NCBI GenBank assembly: GCA_020630675.1
Contig: JAHDIR010000018.1
Span: forward strand, 1-49,835
Origin: Bdellovibrionales bacterium
Lineage (GTDB): Bacteria; Bdellovibrionota; Bdellovibrionia; Bdellovibrionales; UBA1609
Length of the DNA stretch: 49,835 bases
Direction of reading: 5' to 3'
A model generated the notes under the pieces. The model had not been told where the DNA came from. It saw only the letters and a list, made by a program, of their open reading frames with translations, and made no database searches. Made by a program: the position numbers and the translations under genes. This document shows, in pieces, positions 1 through 8,327 of the stretch; within the stretch, counting starts at the first letter, position 1; the number at the start of each line of letters is the position of its first letter.

Positions 1-34
1 TCCGTACTTTTGGGTGTAGAAGTGTGTCCGTACC

Positions 35-511
35 TTAAGGTTGGGTTTGTTCTTTTAATGCGCACCAGTCGATTTCTTGTTTTTTTCCACCGGTGTATGG
101 AATAGCTAAGCCTTTCTTTAATAAATGTTTTGAAATCGATTTGCGGCCAATATAAACATCTGCTAAAACTCTAAAATATTTTCCACGAGCCACATTTCTT
201 AACTCAAATTCTTGCACATTATGAAAAAGTTTTTCGACTTCATCTTTTGCCATAATTGCCATTTCATATTCACAAGTACTGCGGCCTTGATAATTTTTAA
301 TTTCACCCGTGTCGATACCACGAAGCCTCACTGATATTTGAGAGCCAAAAAATGAATGAACGTTGGGAATATCTACTACAATGGTGTCGCCATCATAATT
401 TCTAACAAACTCAACACATTTAAAACTACCCTTTCTGTGGTCACAACTTCCTGCTTGAGCAGCTGTAGAGATGAAGAAACAAAGTAAAGTAAAACTTGTT
501 ACTTTTAACAT
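35..511 (-). CDS. Secreted thermonuclease-like (SNase fold) protein
   Basis: Small exported protein of the staphylococcal-nuclease/thermonuclease fold, a family whose members hydrolyse DNA or RNA outside the cytoplasm. From the ATG at 511 the product is 158 residues: a Sec signal peptide (hydrophobic stretch ending STAAQA) followed by the SNase core. The core carries the typical YDGDTI strand, the LRGIDTGE segment and a late strand LADVYIGRKSISKHLLKKGLA, which match the family's D-G-D-T, R-x-x-G-I-D and 'L..v.v.g.nv...Lv..GlA' blocks. A TTG 39 bases upstream keeps the frame open but has no ribosome-binding sequence and would put extra residues before the signal peptide, so the ATG is preferred. 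Four cysteines outside the signal suggest disulphides, consistent with export. It is transcribed divergently from dapF. The family is clear; activity is inferred. Confidence 0.8.
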   Translation of the reverse strand: MLKVTSFTLLCFFISTAAQAGSCDHRKGSFKCVEFVRNYDGDTIVVDIPNVHSFFGSQISVRLRGIDTGEIKNYQGRSTCEYEMAIMAKDEVEKLFHNVQEFELRNVARGKYFRVLADVYIGRKSISKHLLKKGLAIPYTGGKKQEIDWCALKEQTQP

Positions 512-855
512 TGAACTCACTATAGATAGTTTCAAAAACCCTCCCGACAACTAAATGTAGTCAAACCTAGTTCAGCTTAAACTTGTAAATATTTCAAACT
601 ATAATTTATTTTCTCTTTAAAATTAACGCAGAGTTATTTATTAAGTAACTGAAATTACTTTAAAAATTAAATATTTGAAATGTTCGCCTCATGAACTTCT
701 AATAGAACTCAGGCCTACTTTAAGGTTCTCAACTCTTTTTATGGCTAAAATTTAAGCACAAATCAGGACTAAACCTTGTATTATTGCGTTTATTTTTGTG
801 AGTTGAGAGTAAAACCATTGCAGGTTGAGAAAGAACCCAATAACTTGGATACACT
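512..855. other. Divergent intergenic region without a gene
   Basis: No convincing gene lies between the nuclease and dapF. The stretch is AT-rich and must hold both divergent promoters. It contains a 9-bp inverted pair, TCTCAACTC at 727-735 and GAGTTGAGA at 800-808, and a further GTTGAGA copy at 824-830, which may be one regulator's repeated site. A TACACT hexamer directly abuts the dapF ATG. Confidence 0.4.
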
Positions 856-1719
856 ATGTTTGAAGACTTTCCTGATTTTAAATTATACCTAATGAGTGGA
901 ACTGGAAACAGTTTTGCTATCACAAATTTTATGGCTCAAGAAAAAATAAACTCTTTACCGAGTTTATTTGGCGTAAACACCTTAAACGAAATGGCCAAAC
1001 ACATTTGTAAACTGACAAAAGTTGATGGCTTTATTGTCATTACCGAAGCAGATGAAAAGGCAAATGATTACAAATGGGTGTTTCATAATGCCGATGGGTC
1101 TCCCGCCGAAATGTGTGGAAATGCAGCCCGATGCGTAGGGCATTTGTGCTTTAAAAATCATTTAGCTGGGCAAGAGCACAACTTTGAAACTTCAGCAGGT
1201 GTCATCAATATTTTTGTTCAGTCGGAGAATGAGGTTCATGTTAAAATGCCCAGTATCAAAAATGAAACCTTTGAGCAAAGCATTGAATATGGCTCTGAAT
1301 CTCTAAACTATAGCTACTTAAATACAGGTGTTCCCCATAGTGTTTTTAAAATTAATAAATTTGAAGAATATCGAAGCTTAACTGAGCTTGCCGCAAAAGT
1401 GAGAAAACAACAGTTGCACCACCCTGACGGAAGTAATGTTACATTTTATTCGCCAACAAAAGATAACTCTATTCAATCAGTGAGTTATGAACGAGGAGTC
1501 GAGGGTTTTACCGAGGCTTGTGGCACGGGCGCAGTTGCCGCCGCCCATTGTTACGCTCATGAGCATAAAGACCAGAAAGTGAAGGTGCAAATGCCTGGCG
1601 GCGCTGTAACAGTTGATTTCTCTGGGGATACGCCTTACCTTATTGGACCTATCTCTTACAAATCAACCTTATTTACTGAGGACATAGAGGAATTATGGAC
1701 GAACTCGTTTACGGATTGA
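856..1719 (+). CDS. dapF: Diaminopimelate epimerase
   Basis: Converts LL- to meso-diaminopimelate, the last step before lysine and the cross-linking residue of Gram-negative peptidoglycan; cytoplasmic and cofactor-independent. At 287 residues it is close to the family norm (about 275). Both catalytic cysteines are visible: C87 in MCGNAARC and C222 in EACGTGAVAAA. The N-terminal block reads GTGNSF where most DapF proteins have G-x-GNDF, so the usual Asp is Ser. The ATG at 856 gives only about six residues more than the usual start and is the only sensible one; no strong ribosome-binding sequence precedes it. The 3' end overlaps the next gene by 25 bases, implying co-transcription. Identification is firm; the effect of the D-to-S change is unknown. 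Confidence 0.93.
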   Translation: MFEDFPDFKLYLMSGTGNSFAITNFMAQEKINSLPSLFGVNTLNEMAKHICKLTKVDGFIVITEADEKANDYKWVFHNADGSPAEMCGNAARCVGHLCFKNHLAGQEHNFETSAGVINIFVQSENEVHVKMPSIKNETFEQSIEYGSESLNYSYLNTGVPHSVFKINKFEEYRSLTELAAKVRKQQLHHPDGSNVTFYSPTKDNSIQSVSYERGVEGFTEACGTGAVAAAHCYAHEHKDQKVKVQMPGGAVTVDFSGDTPYLIGPISYKSTLFTEDIEELWTNSFTD

Positions 1720-2771
1720 AGCTAATAAAAAAAAATATGGAAACTTCCGACTCTGCCACTTTATTTTTTGAAGTGGGAAGTGAACTGACTGAACGGTTTA
1801 AGTATTTACCTGGACAATTCGTCACTATGCAATTGCTGGTGAACGGCCAACTTGCCCAAAGAAGTTACTCTCTTAGCTCTGCTCCTCATGAGAACCAATT
1901 CACCATTACGGTTAAAAAAATTACGGGGGGCTTAGCCTCAGGGTACTTAGTTGAAGACCTTGAGGTTGGCAAAGTCATTCCCATGACTCCTCCGGCGGGT
2001 GTTTTTACTTATTCTCAAAAAAAAGTCACTCAGGAGCACATTGGCTTAATTGCCGCAGGAAGCGGTATTACTCCCCTGTTTTCCATTTTAAAATCAGCCT
2101 TATTAGACGACAAAAGCGTGACATTACTTTATTGTAATCGTGATCAAAATAATATTATTTTTAAAAGTGAACTTGATGAACTCGAAAAAAAACACCCTAA
2201 ACTTAAAGTTGTTCATACACTGAGCCAGTGCAAAGAGGGTTGGACAGGCCTTAAAGGGCGAGCTAATAAAGACACTCTAAAAAGTACCTTCCAAGACTTA
2301 CAAAACCAAGAAGCCCACTATTATATGTGTGGTCCGCTGGGGCTAATGACAACCACTGAAGATGCCTTGGTCGAAATGAATGTCGATAAAAAGTTTATTC
2401 ATAAAGAAGATTTTAACCCCGTAGTGGCCACGGTAGATGAAGACAGTGATGGTGTTTTTATTGGTGACAAAGAACAAGCCCAAGCAACATGTGAGTCCTT
2501 AACTGTGGTTTTAAACGAAGAAACTTTTGAAGTTAAACCCGACCCTACTAAAACTATTTTGGAAATTCTGATTGATGAAGGCAAAAACCCTCCTTACTCC
2601 TGTATGGACGGAGCTTGCATGGCTTGTCTAGCTAAAGTGACAGAGGGCTTAGTTCACCAAGACGACCCTGGCATTTTAACTGATGATAGTATTGAAGATA
2701 AAGAAATTCTAACTTGTAAAGCTAAGCTTGCCAGCAAAAAAGTGACTGTTAATTACGACGACCTTTTCTAA
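1695..2771 (+). CDS. Ferredoxin-NAD(P)H reductase with C-terminal 2Fe-2S domain (PaaE-like)
   Basis: Electron-transfer flavoprotein of the ferredoxin-NADP+ reductase superfamily fused to a plant-type [2Fe-2S] ferredoxin, the layout of phenylacetyl-CoA epoxidase reductase PaaE and related oxygenase reductases. Three parts are visible in order: an FAD barrel with RSYSLSSAP (about residues 57-65), an NAD(P) domain with GSGITPLFSIL and MCGPLGLM, and a ferredoxin domain with C303-x4-C308-x2-C311 and C341. Length (358 residues) fits PaaE. The start is supported by GAGG five bases upstream of the ATG inside the end of dapF. No other paa genes or oxygenase subunits are next to it, so its partner is unknown; the dapF linkage looks positional rather than functional. 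Confidence 0.85.
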   Translation: MDELVYGLKLIKKNMETSDSATLFFEVGSELTERFKYLPGQFVTMQLLVNGQLAQRSYSLSSAPHENQFTITVKKITGGLASGYLVEDLEVGKVIPMTPPAGVFTYSQKKVTQEHIGLIAAGSGITPLFSILKSALLDDKSVTLLYCNRDQNNIIFKSELDELEKKHPKLKVVHTLSQCKEGWTGLKGRANKDTLKSTFQDLQNQEAHYYMCGPLGLMTTTEDALVEMNVDKKFIHKEDFNPVVATVDEDSDGVFIGDKEQAQATCESLTVVLNEETFEVKPDPTKTILEILIDEGKNPPYSCMDGACMACLAKVTEGLVHQDDPGILTDDSIEDKEILTCKAKLASKKVTVNYDDLF

Positions 2772-2796
2772 TTTGCAGGACCACAAACATTTATAG

Positions 2797-2828
2797 CAAA
2801 AAATAAAAGTGGGCCTTTTTTTTATTAA
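2797..2828. terminator. Possible weak terminator between convergent genes
   Basis: An A-rich arm ending AAAAG and a T-rich arm starting CCTTTTTTTT flank a short TGGG loop, 25 bases past the reductase stop. The stem is almost all A-T and only moderately convincing. Confidence 0.3.
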
Positions 2829-2862
2829 CTCAAAACTAGTTTTTAACATCAAACGCTTTGAG

Positions 2863-3543
2863 TTAAGCAATTTGATTCAAAAAATTTTTTACCTTATCTA
2901 TTACAGGCAACGGAATTTCATGCTGTCCTTTAAAATTTAAAAACTCTCCGCTGACTCCTGACTGTGTGAAACTATCGTACAGTCGCCTAGCTTCATCAAA
3001 ACTTAATATGGGGTCTTGCTCGCCATGAGACTGAATAAAAGGAACATCTTTTAATAGCGACAGCTTTTTAGACCAACTCGCCTCATCCACGTAGGAGCCA
3101 GACAATAAAATTAAGCCTTTAAGCTGCGAAGCTAGGTAAAAGCTCAGCTCGGTGCTTAACATTGCTCCCTGACTAAAGCCTCCTAAAATAAGATGATCAT
3201 TTTGGGGAAGAATTTCTTTAATAAATTTCAAAAGACGATCACGAGCCTCATCCAAGCCGGCAGGGCGCACACCTGCCAAGTCACGAAACTTTCCTTCTCT
3301 CATAGCGGCTTCATAAGCCACCATATCGATGGGAAACCAAGCTCGGCTATCCATCATTGGTGACATATTCAATTTTAAAAAACCATTTACAAAGTACCAG
3401 TTGTGTAGGCTTTGTGGGTCCCAATAGTTTTTTAAAGACAAAAGATCATGAGCATTGGCACCATAGCCATGTAATATCACAATATGGTTTTGAGAGGATT
3501 TATTTAAACTTTGTACACATTCTAAGTTAGCTATTACTTTCAT
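2863..3543 (-). CDS. Alpha/beta hydrolase, phospholipase/carboxylesterase family
   Basis: Serine hydrolase of the COG0400 phospholipase/carboxylesterase (acyl-protein thioesterase-like) group, which cleaves short carboxyl esters or thioesters. The triad is visible: nucleophile Ser in GGFSQGAM, Asp in GEQDPILSF and His in FKGQHEIP, with the oxyanion-side HGYGANAHDL motif near the N terminus. Length (226 residues) is typical. There is no signal peptide, so it is likely cytoplasmic. It is monocistronic, convergent with the reductase gene and divergent from the membrane-protein gene at 3727. The substrate cannot be inferred. Confidence 0.85.
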   Translation of the reverse strand: MKVIANLECVQSLNKSSQNHIVILHGYGANAHDLLSLKNYWDPQSLHNWYFVNGFLKLNMSPMMDSRAWFPIDMVAYEAAMREGKFRDLAGVRPAGLDEARDRLLKFIKEILPQNDHLILGGFSQGAMLSTELSFYLASQLKGLILLSGSYVDEASWSKKLSLLKDVPFIQSHGEQDPILSFDEARRLYDSFTQSGVSGEFLNFKGQHEIPLPVIDKVKNFLNQIA

Positions 3544-3726
3544 TTAACACCTCATAACTTTGCACTAGGGCCTCATTATCGTCAGACCTTAGCCCGGATC
3601 AAAATAGAACTATCAATCATAAAATTATCTCAAAAAAAGCTTAACTAGACAAAATGTCAATAGCTAGGCCAACTTTATACTTTAAGATTAACCCTGGATC
3701 TTCTTTCATATAGTCTAAAGATAGCT

Positions 3727-4773
3727 ATGTTTACAACTATAAAAAGTAAGTACAATCTAAATGCTCTATTTTTTGTTATTGGTTTTATCTTTGATTTAAT
3801 CACCTTAAACCGCATTGACCAAGGCTTTCTGCTAATACAACAAGCAGGATTTTTAGTTTGTATTTTAGTTTTAATTTTTATTGAGTTTGGTTTTCAGCTA
3901 GGCCTTAAGCTTCCAGCTTTTATTCTAAAATACAAAACATTTGCTATGCATTTTTTAATGGGTAGTTTACTAAGCGCTTTTGTTATTTTTTATTTCCTCA
4001 GCTCCTCAGGGCTGACATCTTTTGCCTTTGTTCTTGCTATTGTCAGCCTATTAATTCTTAATGAATTGCCTCAGTTTCAATCAATTAGTCTTCCTTTTAA
4101 GGTGACCTTATTTTCTATTTGTTTAGTTTCCTATTTGTCATATACCACTCCAATTTGGTTAGGGCATATTGGTTTAGCCCCACTTTTATTATCAGCAATT
4201 ATTTTTATTCTTATCACAACACTTAATACTTATATTTTACAAAAACTCACTCTTAACGATAAGTTTATAACTAAAAATTTAACTATTCCAAGTTTGTGCA
4301 CCTTAACTGTCTTTCTTGGACTTTATTTCACTCGTGTCATACCTCCCGTCCCACTATCTATTAAAAAAATTGGTATTTACAGGTCTATAGAAAAAAAGGA
4401 AAAACAATATATCTTAGGCTATAAAAAACATCCTTGGAAATTTTGGTTAAGTGGGGAGCAAAATTTTCATTATCAAAGTGGGGATAAAGTTTTTTGCTTT
4501 GCAGGAATTTTTTCGCCAACAACTTTTAGTGATCAAGTTAAATTTAATTGGTACGTCAAACAAAATAACCAATGGGTTTTGAGTGATTCTATTGCTATTA
4601 AAATTTCTGGAGGTCGAGATAAAGGCTTTAGAGCCTACTCTTTTAAAAGTAAAGTGAGCCCCGGACAATGGAGAGTAAAGATATTAACTCTTGATAATCG
4701 TGAAATTGGAAGAACTACATTTTACGTCAGCGAAGGAAGCTCTCCCTACAGCCTTGCTCAAGAAACCTATTAA
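3727..4773 (+). CDS. Polytopic membrane protein with C-terminal DUF2914 domain
   Basis: The first about 210 residues form a series of hydrophobic helices (six or more likely membrane spans). The last about 130 residues form a soluble domain with the features of DUF2914: a conserved FSPTTF segment, alternating strands, a GGRDKGFRAYSFK stretch and SPGQWRVKILTLDNREIG near the end. DUF2914 is of unknown function and often follows membrane segments in Gram-negative proteins. No ribosome-binding sequence is evident before the ATG; a TATAGT hexamer at 3709-3714 would place transcription only a few bases before it. It ends 30 bases from the convergent msrA end, with no clear terminator. Confidence 0.7.
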   Translation: MFTTIKSKYNLNALFFVIGFIFDLITLNRIDQGFLLIQQAGFLVCILVLIFIEFGFQLGLKLPAFILKYKTFAMHFLMGSLLSAFVIFYFLSSSGLTSFAFVLAIVSLLILNELPQFQSISLPFKVTLFSICLVSYLSYTTPIWLGHIGLAPLLLSAIIFILITTLNTYILQKLTLNDKFITKNLTIPSLCTLTVFLGLYFTRVIPPVPLSIKKIGIYRSIEKKEKQYILGYKKHPWKFWLSGEQNFHYQSGDKVFCFAGIFSPTTFSDQVKFNWYVKQNNQWVLSDSIAIKISGGRDKGFRAYSFKSKVSPGQWRVKILTLDNREIGRTTFYVSEGSSPYSLAQETY

Positions 4774-4803
4774 ATCTATAAACTTAGAACTGTAATGATT
4801 GAA

Positions 4804-5268
4804 TTAAATTTTACAAGTACCAATGCCATTTTTTTCAAGGTAACACTGATGATACTCCTCGGCTTTGTAAAAAGTAGAAGCCTTTGTCACCTCAGTCACA
4901 ATGGTACGGCCAATTTCTTGCTGCCTATTAGACATAGATTTAAGGGCCGCCTCTTGCTGCTCTTGACTGTGAAAAAATAGAGCTGAACGATATTGCGTTC
5001 CAATATCAGGCCCCTGCTGATTTAAGGTCGTTGGGTCATGTAAGTGCCAAAAAATTTCAAGAAGTTTTTCGAAGCTCACTTCGTCAGGATTGAAAGTTAT
5101 ATCAACCACTTCGGCATGGCCCGTTTCCCCTGTGCAGACTTGTTCATAACTAGGGTTTTGTGTTTGACCACCCATATAGCCGACTTGAGTAGATGTGACC
5201 CCAGTAGTTTCTTTAAATTTTTGTTCTACCGACCAAAAACAACCGGCTGCGAAAGTAGCTTTATTCAT
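4804..5268 (-). CDS. msrA: Peptide-methionine (S)-S-oxide reductase
   Basis: Repairs the S-epimer of methionine sulfoxide in oxidised proteins. The catalytic cysteine is C10 in the family hallmark GCFW, followed by the conserved GYMGG, YEQVCTGETGHAEVVDI and FWHLHDPT blocks. Resolving cysteines are probably C142 and C152 near the C terminus, as in thioredoxin-recycled MsrA. Length (154 residues) is on the short side but complete, and there is no signal peptide. It lies downstream of the RRM gene on the same strand. The partner enzyme MsrB is encoded separately at 8.3-8.7 kb, so the two are not fused as in some bacteria. Confidence 0.93.
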   Translation of the reverse strand: MNKATFAAGCFWSVEQKFKETTGVTSTQVGYMGGQTQNPSYEQVCTGETGHAEVVDITFNPDEVSFEKLLEIFWHLHDPTTLNQQGPDIGTQYRSALFFHSQEQQEAALKSMSNRQQEIGRTIVTEVTKASTFYKAEEYHQCYLEKNGIGTCKI

Positions 5269-5345
5269 AAAAAATAAAATATAGAATCAACAAGAGGGGG
5301 TCAAATTAATATTTTTGAACCTGCTTTTTAGAAAATCTTAAGATA

Positions 5346-5603
5346 TTAAAATGTGTTGGAATTAGCCGACTGAACTCTTAGCTTTCGACCATTTATATCT
5401 AAACCATTTAAAGATTCTAAGGCACGCTCAGCTTCATGATCTGTTGTCATTTCTATAAAACCATAACCTTTTGATGTGCGGTCAAATGGGTCTCTGACTA
5501 ACTTTACTTTATGAACTTTTCCCACCTTCGAAAAAATTTCAATAAGATCGTGCTCACTCATTTGAAAATCAATATTGCCTACATATAATTTAGAACCAAA
5601 CAT
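5346..5603 (-). CDS. RRM-type RNA-binding protein
   Basis: Single RNA-recognition-motif protein of 85 residues, the size of the bacterial Rbp family that binds single-stranded RNA and is often cold- or stress-responsive. RNP2 is seen as KLYVGNI at the N terminus and RNP1 as KGYGFIEM in the middle, with the fourth-strand segment KLRVQSA at the end. No glycine-rich tail follows. The start is the only ATG in a good position, with TTGGAGTTACC just upstream supplying GGAG. It stands alone, 78 bases upstream of msrA. The RNA targets are not known. Confidence 0.88.
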   Translation of the reverse strand: MFGSKLYVGNIDFQMSEHDLIEIFSKVGKVHKVKLVRDPFDRTSKGYGFIEMTTDHEAERALESLNGLDINGRKLRVQSANSNTF

Positions 5604-5701
5604 GGTAACTCCAAAAAAAATAATCTCGTTAAGATATTATTTTACGATCCACAGAAGAACAGTTCAAATTTTTGAGAAGATCTCTAACGGTTCGACCAGG
5701 C

Positions 5702-6718
5702 TTAACTAGCCTTTTGCAGAGAAGCTTTGCTACTAAAAGCTAGGTTGTCGAGAAACTCATCTGGACTTACAACTGCCTCTTTAACTCCGCCTAAACCTAA
5801 ATGTCTCCTCACCGCACGAGCAATGGAAACAGAAGACTCAGGATCAAAGCTTTGATCCGGCGTAATTACATCGCGAACAAAATCTAATTCAGAAGCAACA
5901 ATGGCAAGCCCACAACTTTTAGCTTCTAACAAAGGTAATCCTAAAGATTCGGATAAAGAGGGGAAAATTAAAGTTTCATGAGAAAGGAGCTCTTCAAAAA
6001 CCTGCTCATGGTTGATGTCAGTGACAAGTCGAATAAAAGAAGAGGCGGTACTTTCCTTAATTCTACTTTTAAGTTTTTGTAACTGCTGTCCTGAAGCCAC
6101 TAAAGTTAATGCTGGAGCGACTTGTTGCCCCACCAAATACTCCCAAGCTAAAATAAGTTTTTCATGATTTTTGTGAGGAAGAAAGCTCGAAACATAAATA
6201 AAGCTGTTCTTTTTTTTTGCTTTTGTACTTACTGTTTTTGCGATGTGACCAAAAGGTGCCACTTTAATATTTACAGGCTTGCCTAAGGTTCGACGTAAAC
6301 TCATCTGCATACTTCGATTTTGTACAATATAGCCATCGGCATGCGCGTTAAATATTTTTAACCACCATTGGTTAATTCTTCCTCTTATGTCAGTAAATTT
6401 TAACTTTTCAAGCAGCAAAGCATTTTGATGAAAAACACTCACTCGACAAGGGAAAGGAATAAGCGGCGGGCGATTTGAAAAAAATAATACATGATCTTCT
6501 TTTTTAACTCTTTTTCTGAGATCAACCTGACTGATATACTCACTAACTAAGCCATGCTGATAAAACGCTGAGTTTTCTAAACTTGAAAATTCTTTATAAA
6601 TACGCTGATCAAGGACTACATTTTTAATGAGCGAGCTTTCTGACTTAATGAGCTGACGCAAGAGAACTAAACCGCCCCCTGTGTTGATACCTAATGCATG
6701 TATGTGAATATGTCCCAT
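5702..6718 (-). CDS. Glycosyltransferase, GT-B fold (family 4-like)
   Basis: Retaining nucleotide-sugar glycosyltransferase, likely acting at the cytoplasmic face of the membrane. It begins HIHALGINTGGGLVLL, the glycine-rich N-terminal loop of GT-B enzymes. The C-terminal half has the GT4 signatures SFLPHKNHEKLILAW and SESLGLPLLEAKSCGLAIVASELDFVRDV; the E-x7-E pair of the catalytic/donor site is present in the latter. At 338 residues it is somewhat shorter than many GT4 enzymes but has both lobes. There are no other sugar genes next to it. Acceptor and donor are unknown; an envelope polysaccharide is the general expectation. Confidence 0.8.
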   Translation of the reverse strand: MGHIHIHALGINTGGGLVLLRQLIKSESSLIKNVVLDQRIYKEFSSLENSAFYQHGLVSEYISQVDLRKRVKKEDHVLFFSNRPPLIPFPCRVSVFHQNALLLEKLKFTDIRGRINQWWLKIFNAHADGYIVQNRSMQMSLRRTLGKPVNIKVAPFGHIAKTVSTKAKKKNSFIYVSSFLPHKNHEKLILAWEYLVGQQVAPALTLVASGQQLQKLKSRIKESTASSFIRLVTDINHEQVFEELLSHETLIFPSLSESLGLPLLEAKSCGLAIVASELDFVRDVITPDQSFDPESSVSIARAVRRHLGLGGVKEAVVSPDEFLDNLAFSSKASLQKAS

Positions 6719-6786
6719 ATCAAGACTTATCGGTTAGACCGAAAGAACTGTTGAGACTGTTAAAAATTACAAGACTTTGGGCCCAC

Positions 6787-6840
6787 AAAAAAAGCTGACT
6801 TCAAATATACATAGCTTTCAGCTCAAAATTTAGAGCTGAA
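6787..6840 (-). terminator. Structured 3' region with T-run after the yhdH operon
   Basis: Read on the minus strand, TTCAGCTC and GAGCTGAA form a perfect 8-bp hairpin with an 8-base loop. About 18 bases later comes TCAGCT immediately followed by seven T residues. TCAGCT can also pair with the AGCTGA inside the second arm, so two alternative stems are possible, one of them ending in the T-run as an intrinsic terminator does. Confidence 0.55.
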
Positions 6841-6867
6841 TAAAAGTTACGTCCTGTATTTTTAAAT

Positions 6868-7833
6868 TTAGAATTGTACGAGAACTCTGCCCGTAATTTT
6901 ACGCTCTAGAATTTTATGGCTATAGCTTTCGATTTCATTTAAACAAACAGTGTGAGAGCTTTCCAAAAACAAGGGCTTATTTTTAGATAAAGATTGCCAT
7001 ATTTTCTTTCGTAAAAGAGCTGGGCAATTGTTAGAACTTACCCCTAAAAGATTCACTCCCCTTAAAATAAAAGGCATTACCGTCGACTTAAGTTGATAAC
7101 CTCCAGCCAAACCTATAGAGGCCACCTGACCATAGATTTGAACTTGGGGAATAATGTCATTTAAAAGGTCACCGCCAACATTATCAATGCAGCCACTCCA
7201 AGCTACAGACTCCAAAGGGCCACAGTTTCTTTTAATATCATCTGGCGCAATCACCTGCTGAGCCCCTAGCTTTGTTAGCCAATCTTTGGCCTCTGGCTTA
7301 CCAGTCATTGCTGTGACAGAATAGCCTTTTTGGGCTAAAATTTGAACGGCAAAACTACCCACCCCTCCGCTGGCACCAGTCACTAGTACTGGACGCTTTT
7401 GACTCAAACCGTTTAATTCCATTTTAAAAATGGCTAGTGCCGCTGTAAAACCAGCTGTTCCTAAAGTCATAATTTCTTGAGGACTGAAGGAGCCAGGAAG
7501 AGGCAAACATAAATCATCAGAAAGGATGACACTTTGGCTATAGCCCCCGTTATACTTTTCTCCAAGGTCTCCACCTGTTTGAAAAACAAGATCACCTTTT
7601 TTAAATTTTTTAGATTTTGACTCAAGCACTTCTCCGCAAACATCTATGCCTGGCACTAAGGGAAATTTTTTTAAAATTTTTCCACTGCCCGACACAGCAA
7701 GAGCATCTTTGTAATTTATACTTGAAAACAAAGTACGAATTAAAACTTGATGATCTTGTAATGACTCTTTGGGTAAAGAGGCTATTTTAACTGAGTGCTC
7801 AGGCTGGTTATTTACAATTAAAGCCTGACTCAT
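6868..7833 (-). CDS. YhdH/AcuI-family quinone oxidoreductase / acryloyl-CoA reductase-like
   Basis: Zinc-free medium-chain dehydrogenase/reductase of the YhdH/YhfP/AcuI group; characterised AcuI enzymes reduce acryloyl-CoA to propionyl-CoA with NADPH. Seen here are the N-terminal INYKDALAVSG and PLVPGIDVCGEV motifs, a Rossmann fold with VLVTGASGGVGSFAVQILA, and GRVLVQF at the C terminus, all standard for this subgroup. Length (321 residues) is typical. It overlaps the phosphatase gene upstream by four bases (ATGA), so the two are translationally coupled. The structured T-rich region just downstream probably ends the operon. Group membership is confident, the exact substrate is not. Confidence 0.83.
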   Translation of the reverse strand: MSQALIVNNQPEHSVKIASLPKESLQDHQVLIRTLFSSINYKDALAVSGSGKILKKFPLVPGIDVCGEVLESKSKKFKKGDLVFQTGGDLGEKYNGGYSQSVILSDDLCLPLPGSFSPQEIMTLGTAGFTAALAIFKMELNGLSQKRPVLVTGASGGVGSFAVQILAQKGYSVTAMTGKPEAKDWLTKLGAQQVIAPDDIKRNCGPLESVAWSGCIDNVGGDLLNDIIPQVQIYGQVASIGLAGGYQLKSTVMPFILRGVNLLGVSSNNCPALLRKKIWQSLSKNKPLFLESSHTVCLNEIESYSHKILERKITGRVLVQF

Positions 7834-8315
7834 AGTTTATTTTCGTCCATAAGCTTTTCAAACAAACCTTCACAAGCATCTTCAATAATGTCTAAAGTTA
7901 ATTCAAAACCATCCATGCCCTTGTAATAAGGGTCTGGCACATGATTCACGTCATGCTGAGTGCAGTAACTCACCATAGAAGTGACTTTTTCTTGGGCCTC
8001 AGAATCCGGCGCCAAGTCCAAAACATCCTGAAAGTTATCGTGGTCCATGGTTATAATATAATCAAATTTTTCAAAATCTTTTTTAAAATCAAAGGCGCGA
8101 GAAATACTTTCTAGCTCATAACCTCTAAGTTTAGCTGCTTCTTGCATGCGGCCATCAGCAGGGGCACCTTCGTGGTAGGCTGAGGTTCCTGCAGAGTCTA
8201 TATAAAAGCTCTCTGCTTTATTTTCTTGAACAAGAAGATGTTTAAAAAAACCTTCAGCGGCCGGTGAACGACAAATATTGCCTAAACAAACAAATAGAAC
8301 ACTGACCTTAGACAT
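7830..8315 (-). CDS. Low-molecular-weight protein-tyrosine-phosphatase
   Basis: Cytoplasmic phosphatase of the LMW-PTP family, related to Wzb/YfkJ/PtpA. The P-loop is complete: C10-LGNIC-R16-S17 near the N terminus, with the general-acid DPYY motif late in the protein (the VPDPYYKG segment). Length (161 residues) is the family norm. It is the middle gene of msrB - phosphatase - yhdH, with a 12-base gap upstream and a four-base overlap downstream. No tyrosine kinase or polysaccharide co-polymerase lies beside it, so a Wzb-like role is not supported by context. Confidence 0.9.
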   Translation of the reverse strand: MSKVSVLFVCLGNICRSPAAEGFFKHLLVQENKAESFYIDSAGTSAYHEGAPADGRMQEAAKLRGYELESISRAFDFKKDFEKFDYIITMDHDNFQDVLDLAPDSEAQEKVTSMVSYCTQHDVNHVPDPYYKGMDGFELTLDIIEDACEGLFEKLMDENKL

Positions 8316-8327
8316 TTATCACCTCAT

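Noticed and set aside
7830-8315. LMW phosphatase as a capsule-regulating Wzb
   Set aside because: No Wzc-type kinase or capsule genes adjoin it; its operon partners are redox-repair type enzymes.
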